Assembly (NCBI GenBank): GCA_011523515.1
Contig: WTGO01000049.1
Location: 1-64,000, forward strand
Reading direction: 5' to 3'
Length of the DNA: 64,000 bases
DNA from: Chloroflexota bacterium
GTDB taxonomy: Bacteria > Chloroflexota > Anaerolineae > Aggregatilineales > Phototrophicaceae
Shown: piece by piece, positions 1-8,615 of the stretch
Layout of the letters: each line of letters starts with the position of its first letter
Position numbering within the stretch: the first letter of the stretch is position 1
Notes under the pieces: model-generated
What the model saw: the letters and a program-made list of their open reading frames with translations, nothing else
Database searches by the model: none
Told to the model about the DNA's origin: nothing
Made by a program: the position numbers and the translations under genes

Positions 1-465
1 CGCATGGAAGGCGGCCAGCGCGTCGACCAGAGCTTCGCTCATGCGCCGCGGCGCACGGGCGTCGGCGGCAAAACGCGCCGGCAACCGGCCACGCGCGACA
101 ACGCCTCTGCAGCGCTCCATGATGAAAAACGGCGCGCCGACGACGTCCTCATCGTCGCAGTAGTGAAAAGCGCGCGGAACAAAGGGGAAAGCGCGATGCA
201 GCACCGAGAGCACGCGGAATTCGCGCCCCATGTCGTGGGCGCTGGGCGCATATTGTCCCAGTGGCGGGCGCCGCAAGACGTACTCTTGCCCGCCGCCGAA
301 TCGCAGCAAGTACGTTAAATTCGCCTTGCCGCCTCCGAATTGCCGTACATTTAGCGATTCGTCAACGCCGGCTAATCTGCCGCGCAAATAAGCCAGCAGT
401 CGCGCCTCGTCGAAGCGCTCATCGGGGCGGACGTCTATTAGCTCATCACTACTTTGCGCCGGCAT
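1..465 (-). CDS. APH-family phosphotransferase (ACAD10-like), partial
   Basis: This reading frame is open from an ATG at 465 to the left edge, so only the first 155 residues are present and the C-terminal catalytic part lies outside the window. The N-terminal lobe shows a QFGGGKANLTYLLRF stretch (a glycine-rich nucleotide loop), then VLRRPP, AHDMGREFRVL and PFFIMER, the pattern of the aminoglycoside-phosphotransferase-like family found fused or next to acyl-CoA dehydrogenases (ACAD10/11, COG3173). Members are kinases of small hydroxylated metabolites; the substrate cannot be told here. GGGAAG lies about 8 bases before the start. It is divergent from the amino-sugar operon on the right. The family call is good; the function is open. 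Confidence 0.8.
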   Translation of the reverse strand, partial: MPAQSSDELIDVRPDERFDEARLLAYLRGRLAGVDESLNVRQFGGGKANLTYLLRFGGGQEYVLRRPPLGQYAPSAHDMGREFRVLSVLHRAFPFVPRAFHYCDDEDVVGAPFFIMERCRGVVARGRLPARFAADARAPRRMSEALVDALAAFHA

Positions 466-597
466 CACTGGCTTCCCGCTATCGACTGATCTGCTTGTAC
501 GTGTTTCGCCCTAGTCTAGCACAAGGGACAAGGCCAAGGCCGCGCCGCAATGCCCCCCGACCGGCGCACGGCATACATCGGCGTGCTGACGTCACCA

Positions 598-625
598 TTG
601 CGCGCTCACGGCGAATGGGTATGAT
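598..625 (+). promoter_or_regulatory. candidate sigma-70 promoter of the amino-sugar operon
   Basis: TTGCGC at 598-603 and TATGAT at 620-625 are separated by 16 bases. This would start a transcript about 25 bases before the TTG start of the MFS gene. It is the only reasonable hexamer pair seen in the gap. It is pattern recognition only. Confidence 0.4.
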
Positions 626-657
626 GGTGCGGGTCATCCGCTACAAAGCGAGTCGCG

Positions 658-1848
658 TTGAAATCAGCCAACATTTTCCCTATTTTCATCGCCTGTGCGG
701 TCTTCGTCGTCATTGGCTTGGCCACTGGTTTGCTGAATATCGCCTGGACTTATATGCAAGTGACATTTGACGTCTCGCATAACGCGCTGGCGGCCCTGGC
801 GCCCGCCACCATGCTCGGCGGACTGATTGCCGCCTTCCTCAGCGGCACGCTGATAGGCAAGTTCTCGCTTGCGCCCGTGCTTGTCGGCGGCATGGCCTTC
901 GCCGGTTTCGGCCTGCTGGGTTACTCGATCGCCCCGATTTGGGTCATTCTGCTCGCCGTAGCCTTCGTCACCAGCATCGGCAAAGGCGCCATTGACGCGG
1001 CCTTAAACAACTTCGTCTCGGTCAACTATGGCGCCAGCGAGATGAATTGGCTGCACGCGTCCTGGGGCATTGGGCTGACCATCGCCCCGAGCGTTGTCAC
1101 CTTCTTTGTCGTGGACCAAGGCGTCGGCTGGCAATCCAGCTACGTACTAATCGGCACGCTGATCTTGCTGCTGGGTTTGGTCATTTTGCGGAGCCTGCCG
1201 CATTGGCAATTCAAGAGCGCGCGCGGCGAAAAGGAAAAGCCGAGCGAGCGCTCGACGATTACAGAGACGCTGCAACAGCCGATCGTCATCATCGGGCTGG
1301 TATTCTTCTTCCTTTACGGCGGCGTCGAGATCGGTACGGGGCAGCTGGCTAATACGCTGCTCATCGAAGCGCGCGGCCTGCCGCAGACCATCGCCAGCAA
1401 CTGGGTAAGCGCCTATTGGGGCAGCTTCACTGTAGGTCGTATCCTGATGGGTTTGCTAGCCCTGCGCCTGGGCGACCGCGCGCTGCTGAATATCTGCTTT
1501 GCTTCGGCCCTGCTCGGCGCAATCCTGCTCTTCGCCAATTTGCACGAGATCCTCAGCTTCGCCGGTTTGCTCGGCATCGGCTTTGGCATGTCCGCCATCT
1601 TCCCAATCTTGATATTGCAGACAAACGCGCGCGTTGGCCGGCGTCACGCTGCCAATGCCATCGGCTTTCAGGTCGGCTGCGCGGGCTTGGGCGGCGCCGT
1701 GCTCACCGGCCTGGGAGGGGTTTTCGCAGAGCATGTCGGGTCGGAATCGATCAGCGCCTTTGTCCTTGCCTGCGCTGCCCTGATGATCCTGCTTTATCAA
1801 TTCATGATCCGCTGGGAAGCGCGCCAGCTGTCGACCATCCTGCGCTAG
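658..1848 (+). CDS. MFS transporter, first gene of the cell-wall sugar operon
   Basis: A 396-residue, strongly hydrophobic protein of major facilitator type with about 12 membrane segments and a central charged loop near residues 185-200. The start is TTG: the next in-frame Met would remove the first membrane helix. It resembles sugar-type MFS carriers (YbjJ/FucP-like groups) more than drug pumps. It lies nine bases before a NagZ-type glucosidase and shares the strand with a kinase and MurQ, so import of a cell-wall amino sugar or muropeptide is a reasonable inference. Substrate specificity is not visible in the sequence. Confidence 0.8.
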   Translation: MKSANIFPIFIACAVFVVIGLATGLLNIAWTYMQVTFDVSHNALAALAPATMLGGLIAAFLSGTLIGKFSLAPVLVGGMAFAGFGLLGYSIAPIWVILLAVAFVTSIGKGAIDAALNNFVSVNYGASEMNWLHASWGIGLTIAPSVVTFFVVDQGVGWQSSYVLIGTLILLLGLVILRSLPHWQFKSARGEKEKPSERSTITETLQQPIVIIGLVFFFLYGGVEIGTGQLANTLLIEARGLPQTIASNWVSAYWGSFTVGRILMGLLALRLGDRALLNICFASALLGAILLFANLHEILSFAGLLGIGFGMSAIFPILILQTNARVGRRHAANAIGFQVGCAGLGGAVLTGLGGVFAEHVGSESISAFVLACAALMILLYQFMIRWEARQLSTILR

Positions 1849-1857
1849 AGCAACGTT

Positions 1858-3399
1858 ATGCTTTCGCTGGATGAAAAAGTCGGGCAAATGATGATGGTGG
1901 GCTTTGACGGCGCGCGCCCGCCGGCGCATATTCTCGCCTGGCTCGCCAGCGGACGAATCGGCGGCATCTATCTTTTCTCGCGCAACATCGAAACTCCTGC
2001 GCAGGTCAAAGACCTGGCGGATGAATGCCGCGCCGCCGCCAAGCATCCTATTCTGGTCGGCATCGACCAGGAAGGCGGCCTCGTCGCGCGCTTGCGCCAG
2101 GGCTTCAGCGAGAGCCCCGGCGCCATGGCCCTGGGCGCCTCCGGCGATGCTAAACTCGCTGAGGATGTCGCCTTCATGCTGGGGACGGAATTGGCGGCGC
2201 TGGGCATCAACTGGAACTTTGCGCCGGTCGCCGATATCGCGCATCAGCCCGATAATCCGTCGGTGAGCACGCGCTCGATCGGCAGCGAAGCGCGCTTGGT
2301 CAGCCGGATGGTCGCGGCGCAGATTAAGGGCTTGCAGCGCGCTGGCGTGGCCGCAACCGTCAAACACTTTCCCGGATTGGGCAACACGGTGATTGATACC
2401 CACGACGATCAGGCTGCGGTGACCGGGCCGCTCGACTATCTTTACCGGCATGATCTGGCGCCCTTTCGAGCTGCCATCCGCGCCGATGTGGCCTGTGTCA
2501 TGCTGACGCATGTCAAGTACGAAGCGCTGGACGCCGAGTTGCCGGCGACGCTTTCACCGCGGCTGGTCAACGGCTTGCTGCGGACGGAGCTCGGCTACCA
2601 GGGCGCGGTCTGTACGGACTGCATGGAGATGAAAGCGATCACACGCAGCTTTGGCGCCGGTGAATCTGCCGCGCTAGCGGTGCTGGCCGGTGTTGATATG
2701 CCGCTATTTTCGCATACGCGCCGGCAGCAGAAGGCAGCTTACGACGCGGTCCTGGCAGCCGCGCGCTCCGGCAGAATTCCCGAAGCTCGTATCGACCAGT
2801 CCGTCGCGCGCATTTGCCAGCTGAAGAATCGGTACCGCCTGGACAATCAACCCGCGCTCGGCGTTGTCGCCAGCGACGCGCATCAAGCGCTGGCATTGCG
2901 CGCCGCCCGTGCCGGCACGGTGATGGTCAAGCGCGGCGAGACATTGCCGCTTGACGGCAATAGCGGTCGAATCGTCTGCATTGAGTTCGCCGCGCGCCGC
3001 ATATCCGATGCCGTTGATGCCGCTAAACGCGGCCGCTTTTCGACCCTGCTGTCTGAGCGGCTGCCTCATGTGGACTGTCATACGATCAATCCGCGGTTGC
3101 CGCGCGTAGTGGCCCGGCCAAGGCTCCAGCAGCTGACGTCCAACGCCGACACGGTTATCCTGCTGACGCGCAACGCGCATACGCAACCGGCGCAGCTGAA
3201 GTTGGCGCGGCGCGTCATTGACCACGCCGAGCGCAGCATCCTGATCTGCGCGCGCAACCCCTATGACGCCGGCAAACTACCGGGCGCCGATACGGCAATC
3301 TGCAGCAATGGCGACAGCGAGCCATCTCTTGCCGCTGCGGTCGCCGCCGTCTGTGGCGACTTCGTGCCGACGGGCCAGTTGACGGTGGATATCGCATGA
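1858..3399 (+). CDS. nagZ: beta-N-acetylhexosaminidase, glycoside hydrolase family 3
   Basis: This enzyme removes terminal N-acetylglucosamine from muropeptides or GlcNAc-MurNAc. The 513-residue protein starts directly in the GH3 barrel. The NagZ signature loop KHFPGLGNTVIDTHDD is at 169-184, with the Asp-His pair (D180, H182) that serves as acid/base in NagZ enzymes. The probable nucleophile Asp is D254 in VCTDCMEM. Residues from about 340 to the end form a second domain, as in the two-domain Bacillus NagZ. No signal peptide is seen, so it probably acts in the cytoplasm on imported sugar. Its stop overlaps the next start (ATGA). Confidence 0.9.
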   Translation: MLSLDEKVGQMMMVGFDGARPPAHILAWLASGRIGGIYLFSRNIETPAQVKDLADECRAAAKHPILVGIDQEGGLVARLRQGFSESPGAMALGASGDAKLAEDVAFMLGTELAALGINWNFAPVADIAHQPDNPSVSTRSIGSEARLVSRMVAAQIKGLQRAGVAATVKHFPGLGNTVIDTHDDQAAVTGPLDYLYRHDLAPFRAAIRADVACVMLTHVKYEALDAELPATLSPRLVNGLLRTELGYQGAVCTDCMEMKAITRSFGAGESAALAVLAGVDMPLFSHTRRQQKAAYDAVLAAARSGRIPEARIDQSVARICQLKNRYRLDNQPALGVVASDAHQALALRAARAGTVMVKRGETLPLDGNSGRIVCIEFAARRISDAVDAAKRGRFSTLLSERLPHVDCHTINPRLPRVVARPRLQQLTSNADTVILLTRNAHTQPAQLKLARRVIDHAERSILICARNPYDAGKLPGADTAICSNGDSEPSLAAAVAAVCGDFVPTGQLTVDIA

Positions 3400-4592
3400 T
3401 CGCTGGTCGAAAGCGCGACAACCTGGAGCGGCTCATCGCGCCGCAGCTGCCCGCCACATTTCCCGCCCTGAGCATCTGCGTTATTCATCACGGCGACATC
3501 ATTCTGCGCGACGCCTGGGGCTGGATTGACCCGGCTGCCAAAGACACTGCGGTCACGACTGACTCGCGTTTTGACCTGGCCTCGGTAAGCAAGCTCATCA
3601 CGCACACGGCGTTTCTGGCGCTGGTCTCTGACGGTAAAATCGCGCTGGATAGCCGGCTGGTTGAGGTCGTGCCGGAATTCGGACGCATCAATCCTCGCGC
3701 CGTTAAAAGCGGCCAGGACCCAGATACGCGCAAGCTCCTGCCCATTGAAAGTCGCTTCCGCGGCCAGCAAGTCGACCCGACAGACGTAACTTTCCAGCAG
3801 CTGCTGACACACACATCGGGCTTACCGCCCTGGCGCTCGGTCTATCTGCACGCAGCGGCCGAGCCCCCGCCCCCGCCCGCTGAGGGCGATCCTTACGACG
3901 CCGAACGCTGGCGCCGGGGCCTGCAGGCGATGGTGAAATTTCCCTTCGCGGGAACGGTCGGCGATACCGTTCGCTACACGGATATCGGCATCATGCTGCT
4001 TGGTGAAGCAATCGCGCGCTTGCAGGGCTGCCCACTGGACCAGGCCCTTAGCGAATTGGTTACCCAGCCACTAGGGCTGTCTACCTTCACTCACAATCCC
4101 GTTGCACGCGGCATCCCGCGAAACCAAGTCGTTCCCACCGAGTTCGACGATCACTGGCGTATGCGGCGCGCCTGGGGAGAGGCGCACGACGAAAATGCCT
4201 GTGGCGTCGGCGGCGTTGCCGGGCACGCTGGCTTATTCGCGACAGCAATTGATGTGGCGCGCTTTGGACAGGCCTGGCTCTGCGGCGACAGCAGGCTGCT
4301 CATCAGCCCGGCTTTGCTACAGCTGGCCACGCGCCAACACGCGAACGGCCAATTTCGGCTCGGACTGGGCTGGATGCTAAAAGCGGAACAAGACTCCTCG
4401 GCGGGTGACCGCTACAGCGCTGGCTCGTATGGGCACACCGGATACACCGGCACATCGCTGTGGATCGATCCGGGGCGGCAGTTGGTCAGTGCCGTGCTGG
4501 CCAACCGCGTCTATCACGGCCGCGATCCGGATGGCATTCACGCCTTCCGACGCGCCCTGCACGATCTCATCGTCGAGGCGGTCGACGGCTGA
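3396..4592 (+). CDS. serine hydrolase of the beta-lactamase / class C fold
   Basis: A 398-residue penicillin-binding-fold hydrolase. The catalytic SVSK (SxxK) is at 63-66, a YTD (YxN/YxD equivalent) lies near 193, and HTG (the KTG equivalent) is near 349. No signal peptide is visible. It overlaps nagZ by four bases and the kinase gene by one, so translation is probably coupled. The Bacillus subtilis MurNAc operon also carries a gene of this family (ybbE) beside nagZ, which supports a role in muropeptide breakdown such as peptide or ester cleavage. The true substrate is unknown; classical beta-lactamase activity is less likely in this setting. Confidence 0.85.
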   Translation: MIAGRKRDNLERLIAPQLPATFPALSICVIHHGDIILRDAWGWIDPAAKDTAVTTDSRFDLASVSKLITHTAFLALVSDGKIALDSRLVEVVPEFGRINPRAVKSGQDPDTRKLLPIESRFRGQQVDPTDVTFQQLLTHTSGLPPWRSVYLHAAAEPPPPPAEGDPYDAERWRRGLQAMVKFPFAGTVGDTVRYTDIGIMLLGEAIARLQGCPLDQALSELVTQPLGLSTFTHNPVARGIPRNQVVPTEFDDHWRMRRAWGEAHDENACGVGGVAGHAGLFATAIDVARFGQAWLCGDSRLLISPALLQLATRQHANGQFRLGLGWMLKAEQDSSAGDRYSAGSYGHTGYTGTSLWIDPGRQLVSAVLANRVYHGRDPDGIHAFRRALHDLIVEAVDG

Positions 4593-5521
4593 TGAGCGGA
4601 CCGCTGTTCCTGGGCATTGATGGTGGCGGCAGTACCCTGCGCGTCGCGCTGGTCGACCAGGAACTGGTTTCGCTTTGCACGGTGACGGAATCATCCGCCA
4701 ATCCCAGCATAATCGGCCGTGACGCGGCGCAGGCGCTGATCCGACGCTGCACCCGCGAGGCGCTCACGCGGGCAAATGTACAGCCTGCGGACATTAGCGC
4801 CGCGGCGATCGGCGTCGCGGGCGCATCCAGCACACACAGCCGCGACTGGCTCTTGCAGACGCTTGAGCCGGCCCTGCCCGAATCCCTGCTGATTCCGAGC
4901 TCCGACCTGGAGATCGCGCTGATCGGCGCTCTGGCGCGGCGCGGCGGCATCTTGCTGCTGTCCGGCACCGGCAGCGCTGTCTACGGCATCGCGCCTTCAG
5001 GCGAGCGCTTGCAGATCGGCGGCTGGGGCTACCTGCTGGGCGACGACGGCAGCAGCTATTGGATCGGCCGGAAGCTGCTGCGCCACTTGATCGCCGTCTA
5101 CGATTCAGGGTCGCCCGTCCAGCCCGATCCGCTCAGCCGTCGCTGCCTTGAAGCGCTGATGTTGGAGCAGCCGCGCGAGTTGATCGCCTGGCTCTACCGC
5201 GCGGAAGAAGCGCCCGCCGCGCGCATCGCCAGCTTGGCCAGAGTCGTCATCGACGCCGCTAGCGATGGTAACCAGGCCGCGATTGACATTCTCGACAGTG
5301 CTGCCGGACTGCTGGCCGCTCAAGTGGCCATCATGCGGGAGCGGCTGGAATTCGCCGACGCGCCGATCGCCTTTGCCGGCGGCTTGCTCGACAACGAAAA
5401 CGGCTTGTCGAATCTCGTAACGATGCGGCTGGGACTGGTCGAGCGCCCAACTGCCAGACACTCGCCCGTTATCGGCGCGGCGCTGCTGGCGAAAATTGAA
5501 TGGAGCATTGACGCCTCATGA
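4592..5521 (+). CDS. BadF/BadG-type sugar kinase (N-acetylglucosamine / N-acetylmuramate kinase)
   Basis: A 309-residue kinase of the ASKHA fold. The phosphate-1 loop GIDGGGST is at the N-terminus, GVAGA follows, and the second phosphate loop LLSGTGSAVYG with GGWGYLLGDDGSS is typical of GlcNAc kinase and MurK. It would phosphorylate GlcNAc and/or MurNAc released by NagZ, giving MurNAc-6-phosphate for the MurQ enzyme downstream. The ATG overlaps the previous stop (TGATG); a longer frame upstream is not needed. Whether it is MurK-like, NagK-like or dual cannot be decided from sequence alone. Confidence 0.87.
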   Translation: MSGPLFLGIDGGGSTLRVALVDQELVSLCTVTESSANPSIIGRDAAQALIRRCTREALTRANVQPADISAAAIGVAGASSTHSRDWLLQTLEPALPESLLIPSSDLEIALIGALARRGGILLLSGTGSAVYGIAPSGERLQIGGWGYLLGDDGSSYWIGRKLLRHLIAVYDSGSPVQPDPLSRRCLEALMLEQPRELIAWLYRAEEAPAARIASLARVVIDAASDGNQAAIDILDSAAGLLAAQVAIMRERLEFADAPIAFAGGLLDNENGLSNLVTMRLGLVERPTARHSPVIGAALLAKIEWSIDAS

Positions 5522-6408
5522 CATTGAGGACGGAATCCGACAATCCCGCAAGCCGGCATATCGACAGGCTATCGACAAGCGAGATTGTCGCTTTAATCAA
5601 TGCTGAGGACGCTAGCGTGGCGTCATCTGTTCAAGCCGCGCTGCCGCAGGTGGCGCAGGCGGTTGACGCTATCGTTCAGGCGCTATCCGCCGGCGGGCGT
5701 CTCTTCTACGTCGGCGCCGGCACCAGCGGGCGGCTGGGCGTGCTGGACGCGGTCGAGTGCGTGCCGACATTCAGCGCGCCGCCTGAGCTGGTCCAGGGCA
5801 TCATCGCTGGCGGCGAAAGGGCGCTGACGCAAGCAGTCGAGGGCGCGGAAGATGATCCCCTGCAAGCAAGGCGCGACCTGCAGGCTCGCGGCGTGACCGC
5901 GGCCGATGTCATCTGCGGCATCGCTGCCAGCGGGCGCACGCCCTACGTCATCGGCGCGCTCGAATATGCGCGCGAGCTAGGCGCGGCGACCATCGCCATC
6001 GCCTGCAATCCGCAATCAGCCATTGGCGCGCTGGCGGCGTTCAGTATCAGCGTCGACCCGGGCCCGGAAATCATCAGCGGCTCGACGCGTCTGAAGGCGG
6101 GCAGCACCCAAAAGATGATCCTCAATATGTTAAGCACAGCCGCCATGATCCGCCTGGGCAAGGTCTACGGCAATCTGATGGTGGATGTGAAGGTTACCAA
6201 CCAGAAATTGGCCGAGCGCGCCAATCGGCTCTTACGGCAGATCACCGGTGTTGACGACGTGGAGGCCGCGCGGCTGCTGGCTGAGGCGGATAATGAAGTC
6301 AAAATTGCCGCCGTCATGCAGATTGAGCGCGTGGATGCGGCGAGGGCGCGGAAGCTTCTGGAGCAGGCGGACGGGCGACTGCGAGCGGTCATCGGCGACC
6401 TGGATTAA
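5518..6408 (+). CDS. murQ: N-acetylmuramic acid 6-phosphate etherase
   Basis: Converts MurNAc-6-phosphate to GlcNAc-6-phosphate and D-lactate in the cytoplasm. The 296-residue length is normal. Signatures seen are TESDNPASRHID at the N-terminus, the SIS-domain phosphosugar loop VGAGTSGRLGVLDAVEC with the expected catalytic Glu at 80, the second Glu in AVEGAEDD at 111, and ISGSTRLKAGSTQK. It ends the amino-sugar operon and overlaps the kinase by four bases (ATGA). The following gene is convergent and only 10 bases away, so transcripts probably collide here. Confidence 0.96.
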   Translation: MTLRTESDNPASRHIDRLSTSEIVALINAEDASVASSVQAALPQVAQAVDAIVQALSAGGRLFYVGAGTSGRLGVLDAVECVPTFSAPPELVQGIIAGGERALTQAVEGAEDDPLQARRDLQARGVTAADVICGIAASGRTPYVIGALEYARELGAATIAIACNPQSAIGALAAFSISVDPGPEIISGSTRLKAGSTQKMILNMLSTAAMIRLGKVYGNLMVDVKVTNQKLAERANRLLRQITGVDDVEAARLLAEADNEVKIAAVMQIERVDAARARKLLEQADGRLRAVIGDLD

Positions 6409-6418
6409 GCAGGTTGCC

Positions 6419-7219
6419 TTACTTGCCCTCCCAGTCGATCGGGTAGCTCTTGTCGAGCATCGCCGCCACCGCCCGCCGAAAGTCCGCGCTGCGGAATAGC
6501 TGCGCCTGCGCCCAGGCTTCAATTTGCAGACCGCGCGTATTGTCTACGATGTCATTGATGACGCGTTTGCCGTAGCTGACCGCCAGCGGCGCCGCCGCCG
6601 CCAATGACTCAACCCAGGCGTTGACCCCGGCCTCAAGCTCCGATTTAGGATAGACGGCGTTGACCAAACCCCAATCCAGCGCTTGCGGCAAATCGATGTT
6701 GCGGCCGGTCAGGATCAAGTCTTTGGCGCGCGCCGGACCGATTAGCTTGACCAGCCGCACCGTGCCGCCAACATCCGGGATAATGCCCAGTCGCGACTCG
6801 GGCAAGCCCAACTTCGCGCGCTCAGCCGCAATGCGGAAATCGCAAGCCAGCGCCAATTCCAGTGCCAGGCCGAGGCAGTAGCCCTGCAGCACGCAGATGA
6901 CCGGAAGCGAGCAGCGCTCAATCTTGTCGAAAATCGCTTGGTAACGCGCGGTAAAGGGGAAGAGATTGTCGTGCAGCTTCGCATCCGGCGCAGAAAACTG
7001 ACTCAGGTCGATACCAGCGGAGAATACGCGCCCGGCCGCGCGAATGACTGCCACGCGCGCGCCATTGGAAAACTCGCGTTCGGCGCGGTCAAAGGCAGCC
7101 GAGATGGCTTCCATCATGTCGTCATTGATGGCGTTGCGCTGTCGCGGACGATTCAGCGTGACTTCATAGGTCGCGCCTTCGCGGCGGCAGATTATCAGAT
7201 CAGACACTGGCTCGTCCAT
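6419..7219 (-). CDS. enoyl-CoA hydratase/isomerase family protein
   Basis: A 266-residue crotonase-fold enzyme. The oxyanion-hole region SAGIDLSQF, the Glu in GLALELALACD and the second Glu in LGLPESRLGIIPDVGGT match the two catalytic acids of true hydratases, so 2-enoyl-CoA hydration is likely; the physiological acyl-CoA is unknown. The ATG at 7219 was chosen because a longer frame begins with TTG inside the fabD coding end. It follows fabD by 13 bases on the same strand and is probably co-transcribed. The C-terminus has the usual helix with YPIDWEGK. Confidence 0.87.
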   Translation of the reverse strand: MDEPVSDLIICRREGATYEVTLNRPRQRNAINDDMMEAISAAFDRAEREFSNGARVAVIRAAGRVFSAGIDLSQFSAPDAKLHDNLFPFTARYQAIFDKIERCSLPVICVLQGYCLGLALELALACDFRIAAERAKLGLPESRLGIIPDVGGTVRLVKLIGPARAKDLILTGRNIDLPQALDWGLVNAVYPKSELEAGVNAWVESLAAAAPLAVSYGKRVINDIVDNTRGLQIEAWAQAQLFRSADFRRAVAAMLDKSYPIDWEGK

Positions 7220-7232
7220 AACCGGTGGCGCC

Positions 7233-8186
7233 TTACCTTGGCGAATCCAGAAATCGCTCAAAGGCCGCCACCGTATTCAGGTTGACACGCGTTTTGGCGC
7301 GATCGATTCGGCGCATTAGGCCAGTGAGTACAGCGCCTGCGCCGACCTCTACGAATGATTCCGCACCGGCCGCGATAATAGCGCGCATCGAATCCGTCCA
7401 GCGCACCGATTGCGTCAACTGCTGATCCAGTTCGTGCCGAATTTCATCGGGATGCGTCAAGGGCAAAGCCGTCACATTGCTGATGACCGGTACTGTCGGC
7501 GGCGAAAATGTCGTCTCGTGAACGGCCTGTCGAAATCCTGCCTGGGCCGCCGCCATCAGTGGCGAGTGCGCCGCGATGCTCACCGCCAATTTCACCGCGC
7601 GCCGCGCGCCGGCACCCGCCGCCAGTTCAATCAAGCGATCGACCGCCTCAACCTCGCCGGATACCACAGCTTGGCCCGGGCAATTGTCATTGGCCAGCAC
7701 CACCGTCCCGCCGGTCTCGCTTGTTATGGTCGCGCACAATGCTTCGACCCGTGACATATCCAGCGCCAATACGGCAGCCATCGCGCCGGGGATCTGCTCG
7801 CCAGCTTGCTGCATGAAGTGACCGCGCGCCTGAACCAGCCTTACGCCCGCATCGAAGCTGAGCGCGCCGGCTGCGGTCAGTGCAGTCAATTCGCCGAGGC
7901 TGTGCCCCGCCATCCAGGCCGGCTTCAACCCGGGCAGCGCCTCTTGCAGCACGCGCCATATCGCGATGCTGCTGACGTAGAGCGCCGGCTGCGTATGTTT
8001 CGTCTGGTTGAGCGTTTCCGCGGGGCCGGCCCAGCAGATTTCCGACAAGCTGTAACCCAGGATCTCGTCGGCTTGAGCAAATGTAGCGCGCGCCACAGCG
8101 TAGCGCTCGGCGAAATCCCCGCCCATGCCGACCACTTGCGAGCCTTGACCCGGAAACAGCGCCGCGGCCGTCTGCCAATTGATCAA
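7233..8186 (-). CDS. fabD: malonyl-CoA:ACP transacylase
   Basis: Moves malonyl groups from CoA to acyl carrier protein for fatty acid elongation in the cytoplasm. It has 317 residues, the normal length. FPGQGSQ is at 11-17, the nucleophile serine is S96 in GHSLGEL, and the partner His lies in the IAAHSPLM segment. The start is TTG with GAGGG about ten bases upstream. It follows rpmF on the minus strand, as in many bacteria where rpmF sits with fab genes, but a strong terminator hairpin lies between the two. Confidence 0.95.
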   Translation of the reverse strand: MINWQTAAALFPGQGSQVVGMGGDFAERYAVARATFAQADEILGYSLSEICWAGPAETLNQTKHTQPALYVSSIAIWRVLQEALPGLKPAWMAGHSLGELTALTAAGALSFDAGVRLVQARGHFMQQAGEQIPGAMAAVLALDMSRVEALCATITSETGGTVVLANDNCPGQAVVSGEVEAVDRLIELAAGAGARRAVKLAVSIAAHSPLMAAAQAGFRQAVHETTFSPPTVPVISNVTALPLTHPDEIRHELDQQLTQSVRWTDSMRAIIAAGAESFVEVGAGAVLTGLMRRIDRAKTRVNLNTVAAFERFLDSPR

Positions 8187-8246
8187 AATGTCAAACCCTC
8201 TTGCGTTAATTCAGCGCGATTGCTTGCGCCCGGGCAGCTGTTGCAA

Positions 8247-8273
8247 GAAAAAACCGCGCGGGCAGGCGCGGTT
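8247..8273 (-). terminator. intrinsic terminator between rpmF and fabD
   Basis: On the minus strand an AACCGCGC / GCGCGGTT stem of 8 bp with a 6-base loop (8252-8273) is followed by a T-rich run (TTTTTTC). It lies after the rpmF stop and before fabD, so it should end most rpmF transcripts or limit read-through into fabD. Confidence 0.75.
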
Positions 8274-8306
8274 GATTGGTCTCACTGCGAATCCGCGACA
8301 GGCGAC

Positions 8307-8492
8307 CTAGTCATCGCTTATTTCAATGACCTGTTCGCCGCGATAATTGCCGCAATTGGGGCAGACTCGATGCGCGATGTGGTACTCTCCACAGCTTTCG
8401 CATTCAACCAAATGATTGAGGGTCAGCGCGTGATGGGCGCGCCGGCGATCCCGCCTGGACTTGGAGATTTTTCGCTTTGGCAGAGGACCCAT
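8307..8492 (-). CDS. rpmF: 50S ribosomal protein L32
   Basis: A 61-residue basic protein with the bL32 start (MGPLPKRKISKSRRDRRRAHH) and a four-Cys zinc site formed by CESCGEYH and CPNCGNYRG. It is a structural component of the large ribosomal subunit. GGAG lies 8 bases before the ATG, and a near-consensus promoter lies about 40 bases upstream. The full zinc ligands indicate the Cys-containing L32 paralogue. Confidence 0.96.
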   Translation of the reverse strand: MGPLPKRKISKSRRDRRRAHHALTLNHLVECESCGEYHIAHRVCPNCGNYRGEQVIEISDD

Positions 8493-8529
8493 CTCTTTAC
8501 TCCTGATAGATTTCGAGCATAATCAGCCG

Positions 8530-8559
8530 ATTATACTGGTGGGGCGCAATTGCTGTCAA
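8530..8559 (-). promoter_or_regulatory. near-consensus sigma-70 promoter for rpmF
   Basis: Read on the minus strand, TTGACA (8559-8554) and TATAAT (8535-8530) are separated by 18 bases, a full match to both hexamers. It sits about 38 bases upstream of the rpmF ATG. Confidence 0.8.
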
Positions 8560-8615
8560 GCCGCGTGTTTCAAGCGCTGACGGCGAATTACCCATCGTAG
8601 CGAAAGCCAATTTTA

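Noticed and set aside
1456-2511. A 351-codon minus-strand frame opposite the MFS gene and nagZ
   Set aside because: It spans two real genes on the other strand and shows no family likeness.
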